Of a stretch of 64,000 nucleotides of DNA, positions 35,309 to 45,884 are shown piece after piece (within the stretch, counting starts at the first letter, position 1; every line of letters starts with the position of its first letter). The notes under the pieces are model-generated. The model saw only the letters and a program-made list of their open reading frames with translations. It was not told the DNA's origin and made no database searches. Origin of the DNA: Lepas anatifera (Eukaryota > Arthropoda > Thecostraca > Lepadidae). The stretch is taken from positions 3,420,501 to 3,484,500 of the forward strand of contig JAOTON010001685.1 of NCBI GenBank assembly GCA_034440635.1, given 5' to 3'. The position numbers and the translations under genes are program-made.

Positions 35309-36986
35309 CAGTGGGGGAAACTGTGGTCAGCGTTCCCAAGAATGACTACGTTCCCAACAATGGGAACAATGACCCATATTTGGAAACGCATTTGCCATCG
35401 TAGATTCAAACTGGAATTTCAGACAGCTTGAAACAAATAAAGGTGTATATCTACCGAATGATTTCAATATGTCAGTTTTCCGGAAAAAAATATGGTGGCC
35501 ATAGGCGGATCCAGGGGGCAAAGTGGGCACGTGCCCCATAGGCGGATCCAGGGGGCAAAGGGAGTTTGTGCCCCCCCGATCGACCCTCTGCGCTCCCTGA
35601 AATGGTCACGGGCCCCCCTGAAATGCTGCTTCCCACCCCCCCAGGATGCGAAAATCGGCTCCCACCGATAGGATTTTGCGCCCATCCGAGAGGGTCTTCC
35701 GGTAAAGAATGGCGCCCCCGGGAAGGCGTCCACCCGATCGGAAATCCTGGATCCGCCTATGATAGCGGCCCAAGTATAAAGGCCTACCCCTACCCCTGCA
35801 CGAAGCAGGCTCAAAGGAGTAGAAGGAGGCATAGGCGAATCCAAGTTTTTTTCGAAAGGGGGCGTCATCCGAGCAGGGGTGCCAAATTCTATCATAGAGT
35901 GACCAATTCTCACATCCAGGACTTCTTTGGGGGGGGCTAGGGCCTCGAGCGTCTCCCGCCATAGCCTTCGATCAATCTCCGCGTATGTTTTTACTACATG
36001 CACTCTGATATCTTGAGGGGGGAGCTTGGGAGACCCTAGGGAACCCCTATTAGGTGGGCGCAAAATCTTATCGGATTTTCGCATCCTGGGGGGGCGGTGG
36101 GAAGCGACATATCAGGGGGCGCCATTGACCTTTCAGGGGGCGCCGTGGCCATTTCAAGGGGCGCCGAGGGTTGATCAGGGGGGTCACCGAGGGTCGATGG
36201 GGGGGTGCCGAGGGTCGATGGGGGAGGGGCGCCGAGGGTCGATCGGGGGAAACGTGACCCTCTTTCCCCGCCTGGATCTGCCTATGAATGAAGCACCCAG
36301 TAGAAAATATCGAGTTGATGCATCGGCGCACCATAATTCATCAAAACACCACGGAATAATTCAAACGATCTTGGGGACAAAAACTACTGGATCTAAAAAC
36401 TTTCTGATACAAATCAATATAAAAAAGCTTAGAACATGTGAAAATACCACTTTTAACCACTACTTACTTCATAAACAGATGAAAGGCACGGATTTTCTCT
36501 ATTTCCTCATTCGTCAGCATATGGTGGGCAGCAACTGTGTGACGCCAATACAAATATTTTTTTCGTCTACAATTTTGGAATTTTGTTTTTATACTACTAT
36601 TTTTCATTGAATTTCCCCAAATTATCTAAAAAAAATAATACCTGCCTCGCTGCACAGTTTCAGAGCAATATTTCCATCGTTCTTTACCGTTGGGGCTGGA
36701 TCGCGCAGTTTAGACGAATATCTGAGGGAGAGTTCAAAGACAGATTTTCTAATTCAAAGTAGAACTCCCCCTCAAATTTCAAGAAGAGTTAAAATTGACC
36801 AGGTAGAAAGATTCCCCTTGTCTTTTCTAAGCTCCTGTTGTGTTTTCTGAAAACATCGTTCCGGGCGTTCCCATCCTTGGGACGTGCGTTTCCATTTATG
36901 GAAGATGCGTTTCCAAATATGGGTCAATATTCCCATTATTGGGAACGTAGCTATTCTTGGGAACGCTGACCACAGTTTCCCCACTG
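35309..36986. mobile_element. 1.68-kb element with ~88-bp inverted arms
   Basis: Left arm 35309-35396 and right arm 36899-36986 are inverted copies, about 90 percent identical, starting CAGTGGGG(G)AAACTGTGG. The arms contain TTCCCAACAATGGGAA-like internal inverted repeats. A 4-bp ATAA occurs on both flanks (35305-35308 and 36987-36990), a possible target duplication. The interior is occupied by nested CATAGGCGGATCC-type repeats. Related sequence occurs at 42014-42330. No transposase frame is present. Confidence 0.65.
35500..36286. mobile_element. Nested MITEs with CATAGGCGGATCCAGG termini
   Basis: CATAGGCGGATCCAGG occurs at 35500 and again at 35537. Inverse copies end at 35761 (perfect 16 bp) and 36286 (one mismatch over the shared part). 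This looks like one element of 225 bp (35537-35761) inside another. The termini resemble the hAT MITEs elsewhere, but no 8-bp duplication is visible. The long open frames here come from G/C-rich repeats and are not supported as genes. Confidence 0.55.
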
Positions 36987-37551
36987 ATAAAACAGAACCC
37001 ATTACAGTCACATGAGGACCAGGTTACAAAGTATTGCAGTTTTGGAAAACCTTGGCAGTGTGAGCACCCATACCACAAGACTGGTGCAGGTAGTGCGTAT
37101 TTTGGAGGGAATATACTGATTCCTGTGTTTTGTATTGCTATGGGCTTTTTTATGTGTTCTAAATGTTCCATAATAAACACATGCAGTACCAATACAAATG
37201 AAATTGAAATAACCACTAGCTACCTAATTACATAGAATTAGAAATTGCATGACGTAAGAGCCAATACTGATACTTAAGAACCACACAGAAATTGCAGAAA
37301 ATGCAAAATGCAGTGAAAAAATATATGAATACCATATTTTCTATTTTCAATGAGGGATCAGTGTCAGTGATTTCTCCCAAGTTCAGTGGAAATTTTAGGT
37401 GGCTAGTGGTGTCTTTTAAATGGTACAACTTGATTGGCCTCCTGCCATACTTTAAACAATAAGGGATACAGTGTGCGGATGCTATGCATATTTATGTCCA
37501 CAATTAGGATGGAAAAAAACTTTGTATTACCAACCTTGATCTGTGTCCACA
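36987..37551. other. Unique AT-rich spacer, no gene recognised
   Basis: Between the inverted-arm element and the zinc-finger exon. No repeat or splice-bounded exon could be supported. Confidence 0.35.
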
Positions 37552-37809
37552 TCATCTCTTGCTATCCAGTTGGACCACTGGCCACCAGGGCCAAACTGAC
37601 TTTCTGGGTAGCTTTTTTACAGCACGACCCGTGTGTTGCTGCTTGGTGTGCCGGTGAATGTTCTGATCAGTACCAGACCATGAGCATCCTTCGTAACCAC
37701 ATCTACACTGTCTTCGAATCCTTTTTCTTGCTTGCACCGGTTTCTCATTTTCCCTTCCCTGATCACCACCAATTTGACGTTTAATCTCACTCAGCCAGCA
37801 CCCGGACAT
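37552..37809 (-). CDS. C2H2-like zinc-finger exon or small protein
   Basis: 85 codons from an ATG at 37809 with an in-frame TGA six bases upstream, so the start is well defined. A basic segment (KPVQARKRIRR) precedes CGYEGCSWSGTDQNIHRHTK, which ends in QQH. The spacing C-x4-C-x11-H-x4-H is close to a C2H2 zinc finger. The residues after it are basic. Donor-like GTCAGT and GTGGTC sites exist near the 3-prime end, but none gives the phase-1 junction needed for the exon at 33134. It may be the first exon of the hAT-like gene via a missing exon, or a separate zinc-finger gene fragment. Nuclear DNA binding would be expected from the fold. Confidence 0.5.
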   Translation of the reverse strand: MSGCWLSEIKRQIGGDQGRENEKPVQARKRIRRQCRCGYEGCSWSGTDQNIHRHTKQQHTGRAVKKLPRKSVWPWWPVVQLDSKR

Positions 37810-39457
37810 TACTCAACATACGTGATCACCCACTGACCCACTGCAGCAAAAAATAGGATACAAACAAGGACAGCGAAACTTTTAAAATAATACCACCTAA
37901 CTACCTAATAATAATTTCCATCTACAATCCTCCTCTCTCGTACACAACTATGTAAAAAACTGTAAAAAAGGCCTTGTTACACAACAATCTCGATTTTCGA
38001 CGACACAAAGGGCACAGACTGCTTTACATCATAAGATTGGTTCATTAGAGAAAAATCATCGCCAGTGTTACGTCACACTAAATGGCACTGGGAATACATT
38101 CGTGATAGAGGAAATAATTGAAGAATTATCTTTAAGTAAGGCCCGATTATGGAAGGAACATTAACGTAAAATTCCGATAAAAAATAATTGAGTCCCCTTT
38201 GGTTATACTGTAGCAGTAACAGACCTTAGAAAAAACGAGCTTTAACATGCGGTCCATGGGGTAAAGGGAAGTTGAATCGCCAGCGTAGAGTCACAATGAA
38301 GGCGTCTCCTGATTCATGGTTGGGAGCTGTTCCACAGGTCCACCGATCGGTTTGTGTTGTGGGTATCTTGCCACCGATAAGGGCAGTATTAAAGAATATC
38401 ATCCGAGCAGTAAATGCTCCAATCACAGAAGATCTACTGATTCTAGTATCATCTACTACTCCGCGAAAAGTGAGACCAAGTGAGGTCATCCATCAGCGCT
38501 GACGAACTTTTTAGAGCCCATTGCGTTAACATGGGATGGTCTCAGTCCAGCACTGATGAGGGTCGGATGGCGTCGGGGTCGCCGCAAATGGTATCAGTGA
38601 TGTCATCGCAAGTATTTTTCTAATGGCCCAATGGTAGGCCTTATTCTAATGCCAGCGACTTTTTGGGAGACTAGACGAATATTCACAGGGATGAAGAACA
38701 GCTACCAGCCAGCGCAAGAATGTACCAGAGTTACTTGGGGTGCACACTGCACAGTGCCAAAAAGGAATACCGTTACCAAATAGTTAAAAACCACAGTTTT
38801 ACTTGGGGGTACCTATTGTCAATCGTGGCACTGTTTCCCAAATTTTCTATCTTGTTCAATTAAGAAATTGGTCTCAGATGTCCGTAGAAATTGGCTTTCG
38901 GTGGTCGCTGATGGCATCAGCAGATCAGTGTTTTTTTAGACCCCTGGCTTTCCCTCCCTGACCCTTGTCCGTCTTTAGCATATTCGTAACTTCCCCGCAT
39001 AATCACGGCATTTCCCAATAGGTCCACATCACGGCCAATATTTGACCTTTATGGCCTTAAAGATACTGACCTAAGCCAATGTAAATTGGTAATGATGCTG
39101 AAGTTGCGCTGTGCATGCTGCCCGGACCCAATGGATCCAGAAAGGTAGAGGAAATTGATATGCGTCATTTTTGTTCCTAATAGAAAGCTCCTTTAATTAA
39201 AAACTTGTCATTTGTATCCATATTCATAATTGACGCAATTGAAACAGATTCAAACCGGCACAAGGCGTTGCCTGCTTATAAATATACCCATCTGACGCCA
39301 TGGTATTCGAAGGCTTTTTATTGCAAACGGAGGAAAATGGAATGAAAATAAATATAGCCATTTTTTTCAGAAAAATAAGACCAAATCCACTATTTTCAAC
39401 ATAGATTGACTCCAAAACCACCACAGTCTGGAACTGCACCAGGATGTCACATTCCCT
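37810..39457. other. Unique region without recognised gene
   Basis: Opposed open frames at 38226-38502 have ordinary composition but no recognisable domain, and splice sites are not obvious. Positions 38940-39120 contain weak family B-like phrases (CATAATCACGGCATTTCCC), a possible old fragment. Confidence 0.35.
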
Positions 39458-39461
39458 TTAA

Positions 39462-39697
39462 CACGCGCATTGACGGGGGGCGGGTACCCATCCCCTCAAA
39501 ATTTTCGAAGATAAATTAAAAATGGTGGCGCGTAGAACCGCCGTACCTGAAGCAACTTTTTTCTCATCATTTTAGAGCTTTTCTCAACCTTTTAAGGCTG
39601 TGTCACCTCAGGTCAGGCCACCAGTCCAGATCAAGCGACCTCACCTCAAAAAAAGTTTAAGATAGCATAAGATAACAGGGAGAACCTAGCTGATTGA
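39462..39697 (-). mobile_element. Family A fragment, terminal part
   Basis: Begins CACGCGCATTGACGGGG after TTAA at 39458-39461 and follows the reverse family A order (compare 51936-52170). It stops at the 29-bp minisatellite, with the last family A phrase near GCATAAGATAACAGGG. Confidence 0.8.
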
Positions 39698-39941
39698 ACC
39701 AGCGCAGTCACCTGCGGTACACACGCACCAGCGCAGTTACCTGCGGTACACACGCACCAGCGCAGTTACCTGCGGTGCACACGCACCAGCGCAGTTACCT
39801 GCGGTGCACACGCACCAGCGCAGTCATCTGCGGTACACACGCACCAGCGCAGTTACCTGCGGTGCACACGCACCAGCGCAGTTACCTGCGGTGCACACGC
39901 ACCAGCGCAGTTACCTGCGGTGCACACGCACCAGCGTAGTC
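39698..39941 (+). repeat. 29-bp minisatellite, eight copies plus a partial
   Basis: Unit ACCAGCGCAGTTACCTGCGG plus a TGCACACGC tail, starting at 39698 and repeating exactly every 29 bp to 39929, with a partial unit to 39941. Variants differ at two or three positions. The units are contiguous without spacers, so this is not a CRISPR array. It lies between family A and family B sequence. Confidence 0.95.
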
Positions 39942-40102
39942 AAGTTGAGCAGTGTATCGCCATCGGTCTTAGGGATAAATCAATGCAAGAAGACTGGAAA
40001 GCTTTTCTTGCGGCAGGCCGATCTGTCCTTAGCTTAGATCGATACCACTGGCGCGGTGTGCGATTGTGGAGTGGTCAGCTTGACAACGGCAGTGTGGCCG
40101 GG

Positions 40103-40480
40103 TGTGTGGACACGCAGTGGGAACGGGTCTGGCGTCAACGCACAGTGGAAGGGGCTCCCAAAGTGCCCCCTGAGATCTCACAATCCAAGAACGTTAGAAA
40201 ACAACGCCAGTTGGCGGTTTTACGGGGGCCACATTGATCAACATTATAGCTGAATTTCATTGACTTAAGTCAATATTTTCAAGGTCAAACGGTGTCGTAA
40301 TAGAAAAATATGGGCCGAGACGGAGACCCACTGGAAAATGCTGTGATTATGTGGAAAGAAGCGGAAAATACCCTGAAAGCGGACTAACGTCAAACAGAGA
40401 AAGCCCCCATCCAATGTTGTCTGAAAGTTTGAGGTAAAGGTCATTGAAGGTCACTGACCTGTAACATAACAATAGGACAT
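40103..40480 (+). mobile_element. Family B fragment
   Basis: Contains the family B head phrases: CGCAGTGGGAACGGGTCTGG, CGCACAGTGGAAGG, CCCCTGAGATCTC, then TTGACTTAAGTCAATATTTT and AAGGTCA motifs, as at 57813 and 62568. No TTAA is left at the start because the 29-bp repeat region precedes it. Confidence 0.65.
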
Positions 40481-42013
40481 ATTTCTAATAATGTAGACAG
40501 AGGTGCAGAAACTTGCCAACTCAGCTACTGGAGTCTGTGACACATTTACGAAAATTCAGGTGCATGACTGTGACAAAATAGCGATCGTGACAGTATGGTT
40601 CAAAATCAAACCACATGTTTTCCAAATACAGAATGAAGCGTGTAGCGATTATTTTAATTTAGCAACTCTGTTCTTCAATTGCACAGCGTACCATCAGTGA
40701 TACAATATTGGTACTGTGTTCAGTTTCTACTAAAATGAGGAGCCCCCGCTGCAGAAAACCCGGAAACCGCTGTCACAGTTGCCAGATTTTAACATGCAGC
40801 CCAATGGTGCCGATTGTTAGTAGTTGCCAGAAAGTTGCCGCCTAGGTGCCCGAGATGTGACAGTCATTTTTCGAGAAATACACGATTGTGGGCACATCTA
40901 AGGCATTAAAGATAACGCAGATACGTTATCAAGTACTTCTCTGTCGATTTTGTCAGGTTAAATAATATTTAAAGTTCGAGTCTCCTCGATTTAGCGGTCC
41001 CTATTTCTTTGAATTTAGTATTAAGTACGCCTAAGAGCTACTAAGAAAAGTACTAAATGAGTGAAAGAAATAAACATAGTTGGGCAGCAATTCTACCTAA
41101 ACTACGCAACAGCGCCGAGACAAGCTCGAAATGTTTATTTGATGTAGAGCTTGCCAAAAAATTTAAACTGGTGGGAAGCTCCTTCTTTTGAGGGTATATT
41201 TATTAGGTATATCTGAGATAAGTGCAGGCTAAAACTAGCTGGAATAAATAGTGCTGCTCATGGCTAATCTAAGATGAATTTAGGCTATTTTGAGACTGAT
41301 GCACTTTAACATATCAAACTTGGTTTTTCATTCCTTAGCTTGCTTGTGCCTTACCTTATTTGCGCCCTAGATCAAGATTGGTTAGGTAGATTTGGAGCAG
41401 GAGGAAGTTTGGAGAGTTGGCGCCAGCAACAGACTAGCAACAACAGTAATTCAGGTGAGATTTCATGATCAAATTATCACGTCAATATTTTACAGATAGC
41501 AAATGTGTGCCAATGCAGTCCTCCACAAAGTGTCAAAACACACACTGGAGAGGGGCTTGGTACTAACGTGCACTAGAGGCTGCCTAGTAGACCCCCTTCT
41601 CATCTCAGAAAATCACAGAAAATCTCAGAAAGAGACTTCGTAAAACACTGGTTGGGGGCGTGTTGCTTACTACCAGTGGTAGTAAGCAACGCACAGGACC
41701 TGAACTGCATGGAGTTAAAGTAGGATTTTGACTACACTGGATCTTTCTTTGGTATGAGACCCAATAACTCTGTACCTATTAGGCCAATAGACATAATTTT
41801 ACATCTATGCAGGGTAGTTGCCTCAGAGTTTTTACTGCAAGAAGGAACGACCAGGCAGGTGATAATAGGGTATTGGGGGCAAATTTTAAGCATTTGATCT
41901 GTCTATAAAAATGTTACCTAAGGTCCACTTTACCAACACATTTTAGGTAGATCCAAATCCTATGTTGACATTTACATTTTTGTCCCTTTTGTCGATATGT
42001 GAGATAGAAGTTC
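40481..42013. other. Unique region, no supported gene
   Basis: A strong donor-like AATTCAG-GTGAGA lies near 41455 and could end an untranslated exon, but no coding frame supports it. A 29-bp near-perfect palindrome is at 41662-41690. Confidence 0.35.
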
Positions 42014-42330
42014 AGTGGGGGAGGGGGGGAGCTGTGGTCAGGGTTCCCAATTGTGTGTAGGTGTGCGCTCCCATTCATAGATTAGTTCCCAATAATAACT
42101 ATTTTCATGATAATTGCCACATTTAATCATGGGGGAATGTACCATAATTGGAAACACTGCTTCCAAAAATGGAAACTTCTTCAAAAAAGGAAATGCATAT
42201 CTTTGGGGGAAACTGCAGTCAGAGTTCCCAATAATAGTTATGATCCCAATAATGGAAACAATGATCCATAATAGGAAATTTTCCTTCCAAAAACATAAAC
42301 ATGATCTGAAAATGAAAACAAAGTTTACTA
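42014..42330. mobile_element. Relative of the 35309-36986 inverted-arm element
   Basis: CAGTGGGGG, CTGTGGTCAGGGTTCCCA and repeated TTCCCAATAAT / ATTATTGGGA-like phrases match the arms of the 1.68-kb element. A second start-like phrase, GGGGGAAACTGCAGTCAG, occurs near 42203. The boundaries are unclear. Confidence 0.5.
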
Positions 42331-42628
42331 CTTTCATGCGGTAATGGCTTGGTGCTTGAACCTTGTCGGTTGCAAAAAGTAAGAGACAGGTAGATGACAT
42401 TCAGCATATTGGAAATAGTATTCAAGTATACAATTATGATTTCCAGCTTTGTGTGACAGAGGAGGCATACGTCGCATTGAGTTTGTGACAGCCAGCATAC
42501 TTTCTGCACCTCTGAATGTAGAATATAACTGGCACTACAGCATCAATTGGGCGGGAAACGAGGGTTTCATCTTGAACAAACCTTTGACCTTGATCTCTGA
42601 ACTTGACCTTGTCATTGAGTAACCTAAA

Positions 42629-42990
42629 CTATGAAGGCATAGCATAACATACGAGTACGTCTGTGCCATCTGTCCAAAGCAGTGGGGTCAGATCTCTATG
42701 AAATGAGGTGTATAGGGGTTCCTCATAGTCTAGAATCCGAATATGTGGTCGAAATAGACCTCCGGGTTTTAGTATGGTTGCAACAGTGACGTCAAATTGT
42801 GACGTCACTCCGTGATTGGTAAGATTCAAAGCTTTGTACCTAAAAAGTTGCAGATATTTGAAATCGGTTAACAGTTTTAGAGGAAGTATGCTTGGCAAAT
42901 ACCAATTATTGTCAAACATAGTTTCTGAAAATTGTCTAAATTGATAAAAATTGGGAATAAAAATATAAATTTGAAACTTTTAAGAGCGAG
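42629..42990 (-). pseudogene. Dispersed repeat copy 1 with conserved open frame
   Basis: The minus-strand frame 42629-42919 (96 codons) encodes KALNLTNHGVTSQFDVTVAT, a short linker to GGLFRPHIRILDYEEPLYTS, then FHRDL. The copy at 53470-53816 encodes the same motifs in the same register (KALN...H..TSQFD.TV.T.LK..GLF and RIL.YEEPLYTSFH). I do not recognise the protein. It may be a coding remnant of a repeated gene or element. CRE-like sites at 42787-42807 lie within the frame. Confidence 0.45.
42787..42807. promoter_or_regulatory. Paired TGACGTCA (CRE-type) palindromes
   Basis: Two perfect 8-bp TGACGTCA sites at 42787-42794 and 42800-42807, separated by 5 bp. This is the consensus site for CREB/ATF bZIP proteins. 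The second repeat copy keeps one (53694-53701) while the other has decayed. Binding is not shown. Confidence 0.4.
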
Positions 42991-43129
42991 CACTTCGATT
43001 TTCTTGAAATTCAAATATATTAAATCTGCATGTGTTCTCACCCAGAAACCGTAAAAAATAATGGGTATTTAATAAGATCATATCGTAACCACTGCCGGAA
43101 TGAGGGGCTGTTATCAACTTCTTTAAGAT

Positions 43130-43700
43130 TATTCGCCTGGCGCCGAGAGACGGAGGCATGCAACACCACCGTACTTGGCATACGTGCTCAGGGGTGGACG
43201 CAGGAACGCCGTTTAAGGGGGGGCTGAACTCTGGAGAAATCGTAAAAACAGTGTTTAAGAAAATCAGCCATAATTTCGCAATTTTTGGGGGCGACCATGA
43301 CCCTTTGCCCCCCCTCAGCGTCCGCCAGTATACGTGCTACGTGGTCACTGTTGTAGCCTCTGACATAATCTGAGATCCCGGCAATATCAGGTCAGGTCAC
43401 CAGTCCAGGCCAAGTGACCGCCAAAAAATGTTTTAGCTGTCGCAGTACGAAAAGAATTACTCTTTCGATCTGACATTCATCTCACATAATAAGGCCACCG
43501 AGTATAAAAACGTATCGTAACGGGATTTCTGATATCGATGACCTGAGGTCTGTCTAGGGTCCTGAGCTCTCGATTGGAAACACACTGGGAGAAACTGGTT
43601 TAGATTTGCCAACTTCCCTCTCAACGGTGATAGAACGCTTATTTTGACGTCATCGTGTTTGGGTTGCAACTGCAGTATTAACTGTAAGCATTATCAGCTA
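43130..43700 (-). mobile_element. Strongly degraded family A copy
   Basis: Phrases in family A reverse order can still be read: CCACCGTACTTGGCATAC, CAGGTCAGGTCACCAGTCCA, AAGTGACC, AAGGCCACCGAGT, GATATCGATGACCTGAGGTC, AACGGTGATAGAACGC. It is interrupted by a small hAT-type MITE at 43189-43329. Confidence 0.65.
43189..43329. mobile_element. 141-bp hAT-type MITE with 9-bp target duplication
   Basis: Starts CAGGGGTGGACGC and ends GCGTCCGCCAGT. It is flanked by ATACGTGCT at 43180-43188 and 43330-43338. Removing it restores the family A sequence across the site. 8-bp duplications are typical of hAT; one extra matching base may be chance. Confidence 0.72.
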
Positions 43701-44977
43701 TTATAATATTGGCCTGACCTATGAACTCAAGGACCGTTTCGTGTTTTAATCTCACTAGATAATAGAATAGGTTATTCTTTAGTGTTCAGCCAGAGGATCC
43801 CAATGGTGCTTAAAACTGTTGCGTAAATTGTATTTGTCAGTCGTTACGACACAAAACCAACTCTTTCTTTCCAATATACGAGACGATTGCGCTGAATTTA
43901 TTGATGAGCGATATTTAGAAAATTAACTGAATTATAACGGATATTGTAACAACACTTCAGTTCTGTATTGACTAAAACACATTGTCATATTGCGGTCAAT
44001 GTCGTACAGACATGCTCTGACGGTAGCATTATCTCGCGTGTGTGTTACTTCATCACACGGTTGGAAACCTCCGGCTTAAAGTGATGCAGACGTTGCGTAG
44101 GCGTCCTCTGTTTAGTAGTCTACTGGCGTAAAACAGCGGAAACCCCAGGTGCCTTTTATGTTCCGGGCTTTGTGGAACCTCGTGTTTAGTTCTGCTGAGC
44201 TCAGTTCGGTAAGCTACATTACAAAACAAATGCGACTTCGCACTCTAGTGAGGCTTTTGCTATGATGACCTCGCTTAGTAGGTTCGGTCAGCCGCACTAA
44301 AACGCGCCCGAGCCAGCTCCGGTACGGTCTCCGGCTGTGCTCGTTACGTGGGGTCCAATCAGGTCACGTAGAAAGTACGGTTTCTGACAAACAGAAATAC
44401 AAGCCCAGTAGCTAGAGCCACTCCAATGTAATAAGACCACTGTCCACAATGCGAGGCACTAGCTGGCGTGCACGACGGCTGTGTGCTGCGATGCCCGGTG
44501 ACCGGCCGGCCCAGCAGAGCCGGGACGGGGAGGGGAGGATGAAATGTCAGCGCAGTTTGGGCACCTTAAACTGTGAGCATGTTCTGAAAAAATGATTGAA
44601 TACAAAAACACCATTTATATGTTTCCTGTGTGCTTCCCTGCTCCATTCGGTGGCGGAAGCCCAGGACGTCATGTGTCGCAATGTTACTTTATACTCTGCC
44701 AAAGTCAAGAACACCGTCACGTATTTATAGGGAGCAAGGTAACCCTCTTTTTCATATTTGTATTCAAAAGAAGGATAGACAATTTTTAGGGGATTTCACA
44801 CCGTTAAGATCACATTTAAAGGCTAAAGCCTGCCTTTAAAAATATTTGTATTGGTTATATGCTACAGGTGAAAGACCGTTAATTTCCCCAAGACGTGGGG
44901 TCCGGCCCCTACCCATTCCAATGCCGAAGCCACTGCCTTAAAATAAGTAAATGAAGTGGCTGTATGAACACTTGGCA
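43701..44977. other. Unique region, locally GC-rich, no recognised gene
   Basis: Positions 44270-44540 are GC- and CpG-richer than the surroundings. No protein frame is convincing. It could hold a promoter or UTR, but nothing in the sequence decides this. Confidence 0.3.
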
Positions 44978-44981
44978 TTAA

Positions 44982-45880
44982 CACCCGCATTGGAGGGGGT
45001 CTGGCACTAATGCGCACTGGAGGGGGGGCCTGGTAGGCCCCCTAAGATCTCGGAAACTAAAAGGGTTCGAAAAACGCCACTTGGTAGGTGGTTGGGGGCT
45101 ATGGTGATCTACATGATGATTATTTTTTTGACCTAGGTCAATATCTTCAAGGTCAAACGAGGTCTTAAAGGTCAAATATTGGCCATGCTGGGATCGATTG
45201 GTAAATGCTGTGATTATGCAGGAAAATGGCGGGAATAAGCTAAAGGCGGACAAGGTTCATAGAGAAAAGGTCTCAAAGAGGCTTCCCCACAACTTTTTGG
45301 TCAATGTCATGCAAGGTCATTGACCTTTAAGGTCACCATATGGTATACTACTTATCATTTACACTTTGACTAACACTGTAGCCACTGTCTGGAGGGGAAA
45401 TGAGGATTGACCTTTCCCAATGACCTTTGACCTTGACCTTTGTATTTGGGTACCCTACCGATGACGTTATAGCATAATATATGTCAGACGGGGTAACGTC
45501 ATTTGGCCGGACGCACAGTGATCAGTGACCTTGAAAGTGCAGATATGACCTTGACCTGTGACCTTTGACCTTGACTTTCATGTGAAGTGACCTTGACATA
45601 TAGTCCCGCTTATACGACGTTATGACGTCACCACTCGGTCTTCAATGCAAGCTAACTGGTCCGACCGCGCGTTTACGGCGATCTCAAAATGCAGGTCTGA
45701 CTTTGAAAGCCTATAAGTCAAAAAATTTTCGGCCGATTTTGAAAAAGTCTTCGCCAATCGACGCGCTATTAAATTCTGTTAAATGTGGCCACGTTTCGTT
45801 TTTCGGCTACAAGCGGTTCTCCGGCCACCTCGGAAAAACAGGTGGGGCGGGGGCCCCCGAGCCCCCCTCCAGTGCGCGTG
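44982..45880. mobile_element. Family B TTAA miniature transposon, complete
   Basis: 899 bp bounded by TTAA at 44978-44981 and 45881-45884. Ends are CACCCGCATTGGAGGGGG and, inverted, CACGCGCACTGGAGGGGG. The interior has CCTAAGATCTCGGAAAC near the head, TTGACCTAGGTCAATATCTT, dense AGGTCA/TGACCT half-sites and a TGACGTCA near 45624. No coding frame. It shares termini style with family A but only short internal phrases. Confidence 0.8.
45546..45571. promoter_or_regulatory. Four tandem TGACCT half-sites (DR0-DR1-DR1)
   Basis: TGACCT at 45546-45551, 45552-45557, 45559-45564 and 45566-45571, giving direct-repeat spacings of 0, 1 and 1. A further TGACTT at 45572-45577 adds a near-match. DR1 of AGGTCA is the classical RXR/HNF4/COUP-TF arrangement. 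Another exact DR1 lies at 45421-45433. Role is inference. Confidence 0.45.
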
Positions 45881-45884
45881 TTAA

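Noticed and set aside
35464..36610. Two ~200-codon open frames on opposite strands
   Set aside because: They lie across nested CATAGGCGGATCC-type MITEs and have no recognisable domain or consistent splice context.
39698..39941. CRISPR-like regular repeat
   Set aside because: The 29-bp units are contiguous with no spacers, and the window is eukaryotic; it is a minisatellite.
39694..40253. HTHQRS-type repeat peptides
   Set aside because: They are frame-shifted translations of the 29-bp minisatellite.
40990..41460. Possible untranslated exon ending at a GTGAGA donor near 41455
   Set aside because: There is only a donor-like match; no acceptor, frame or promoter evidence could be tied to it.
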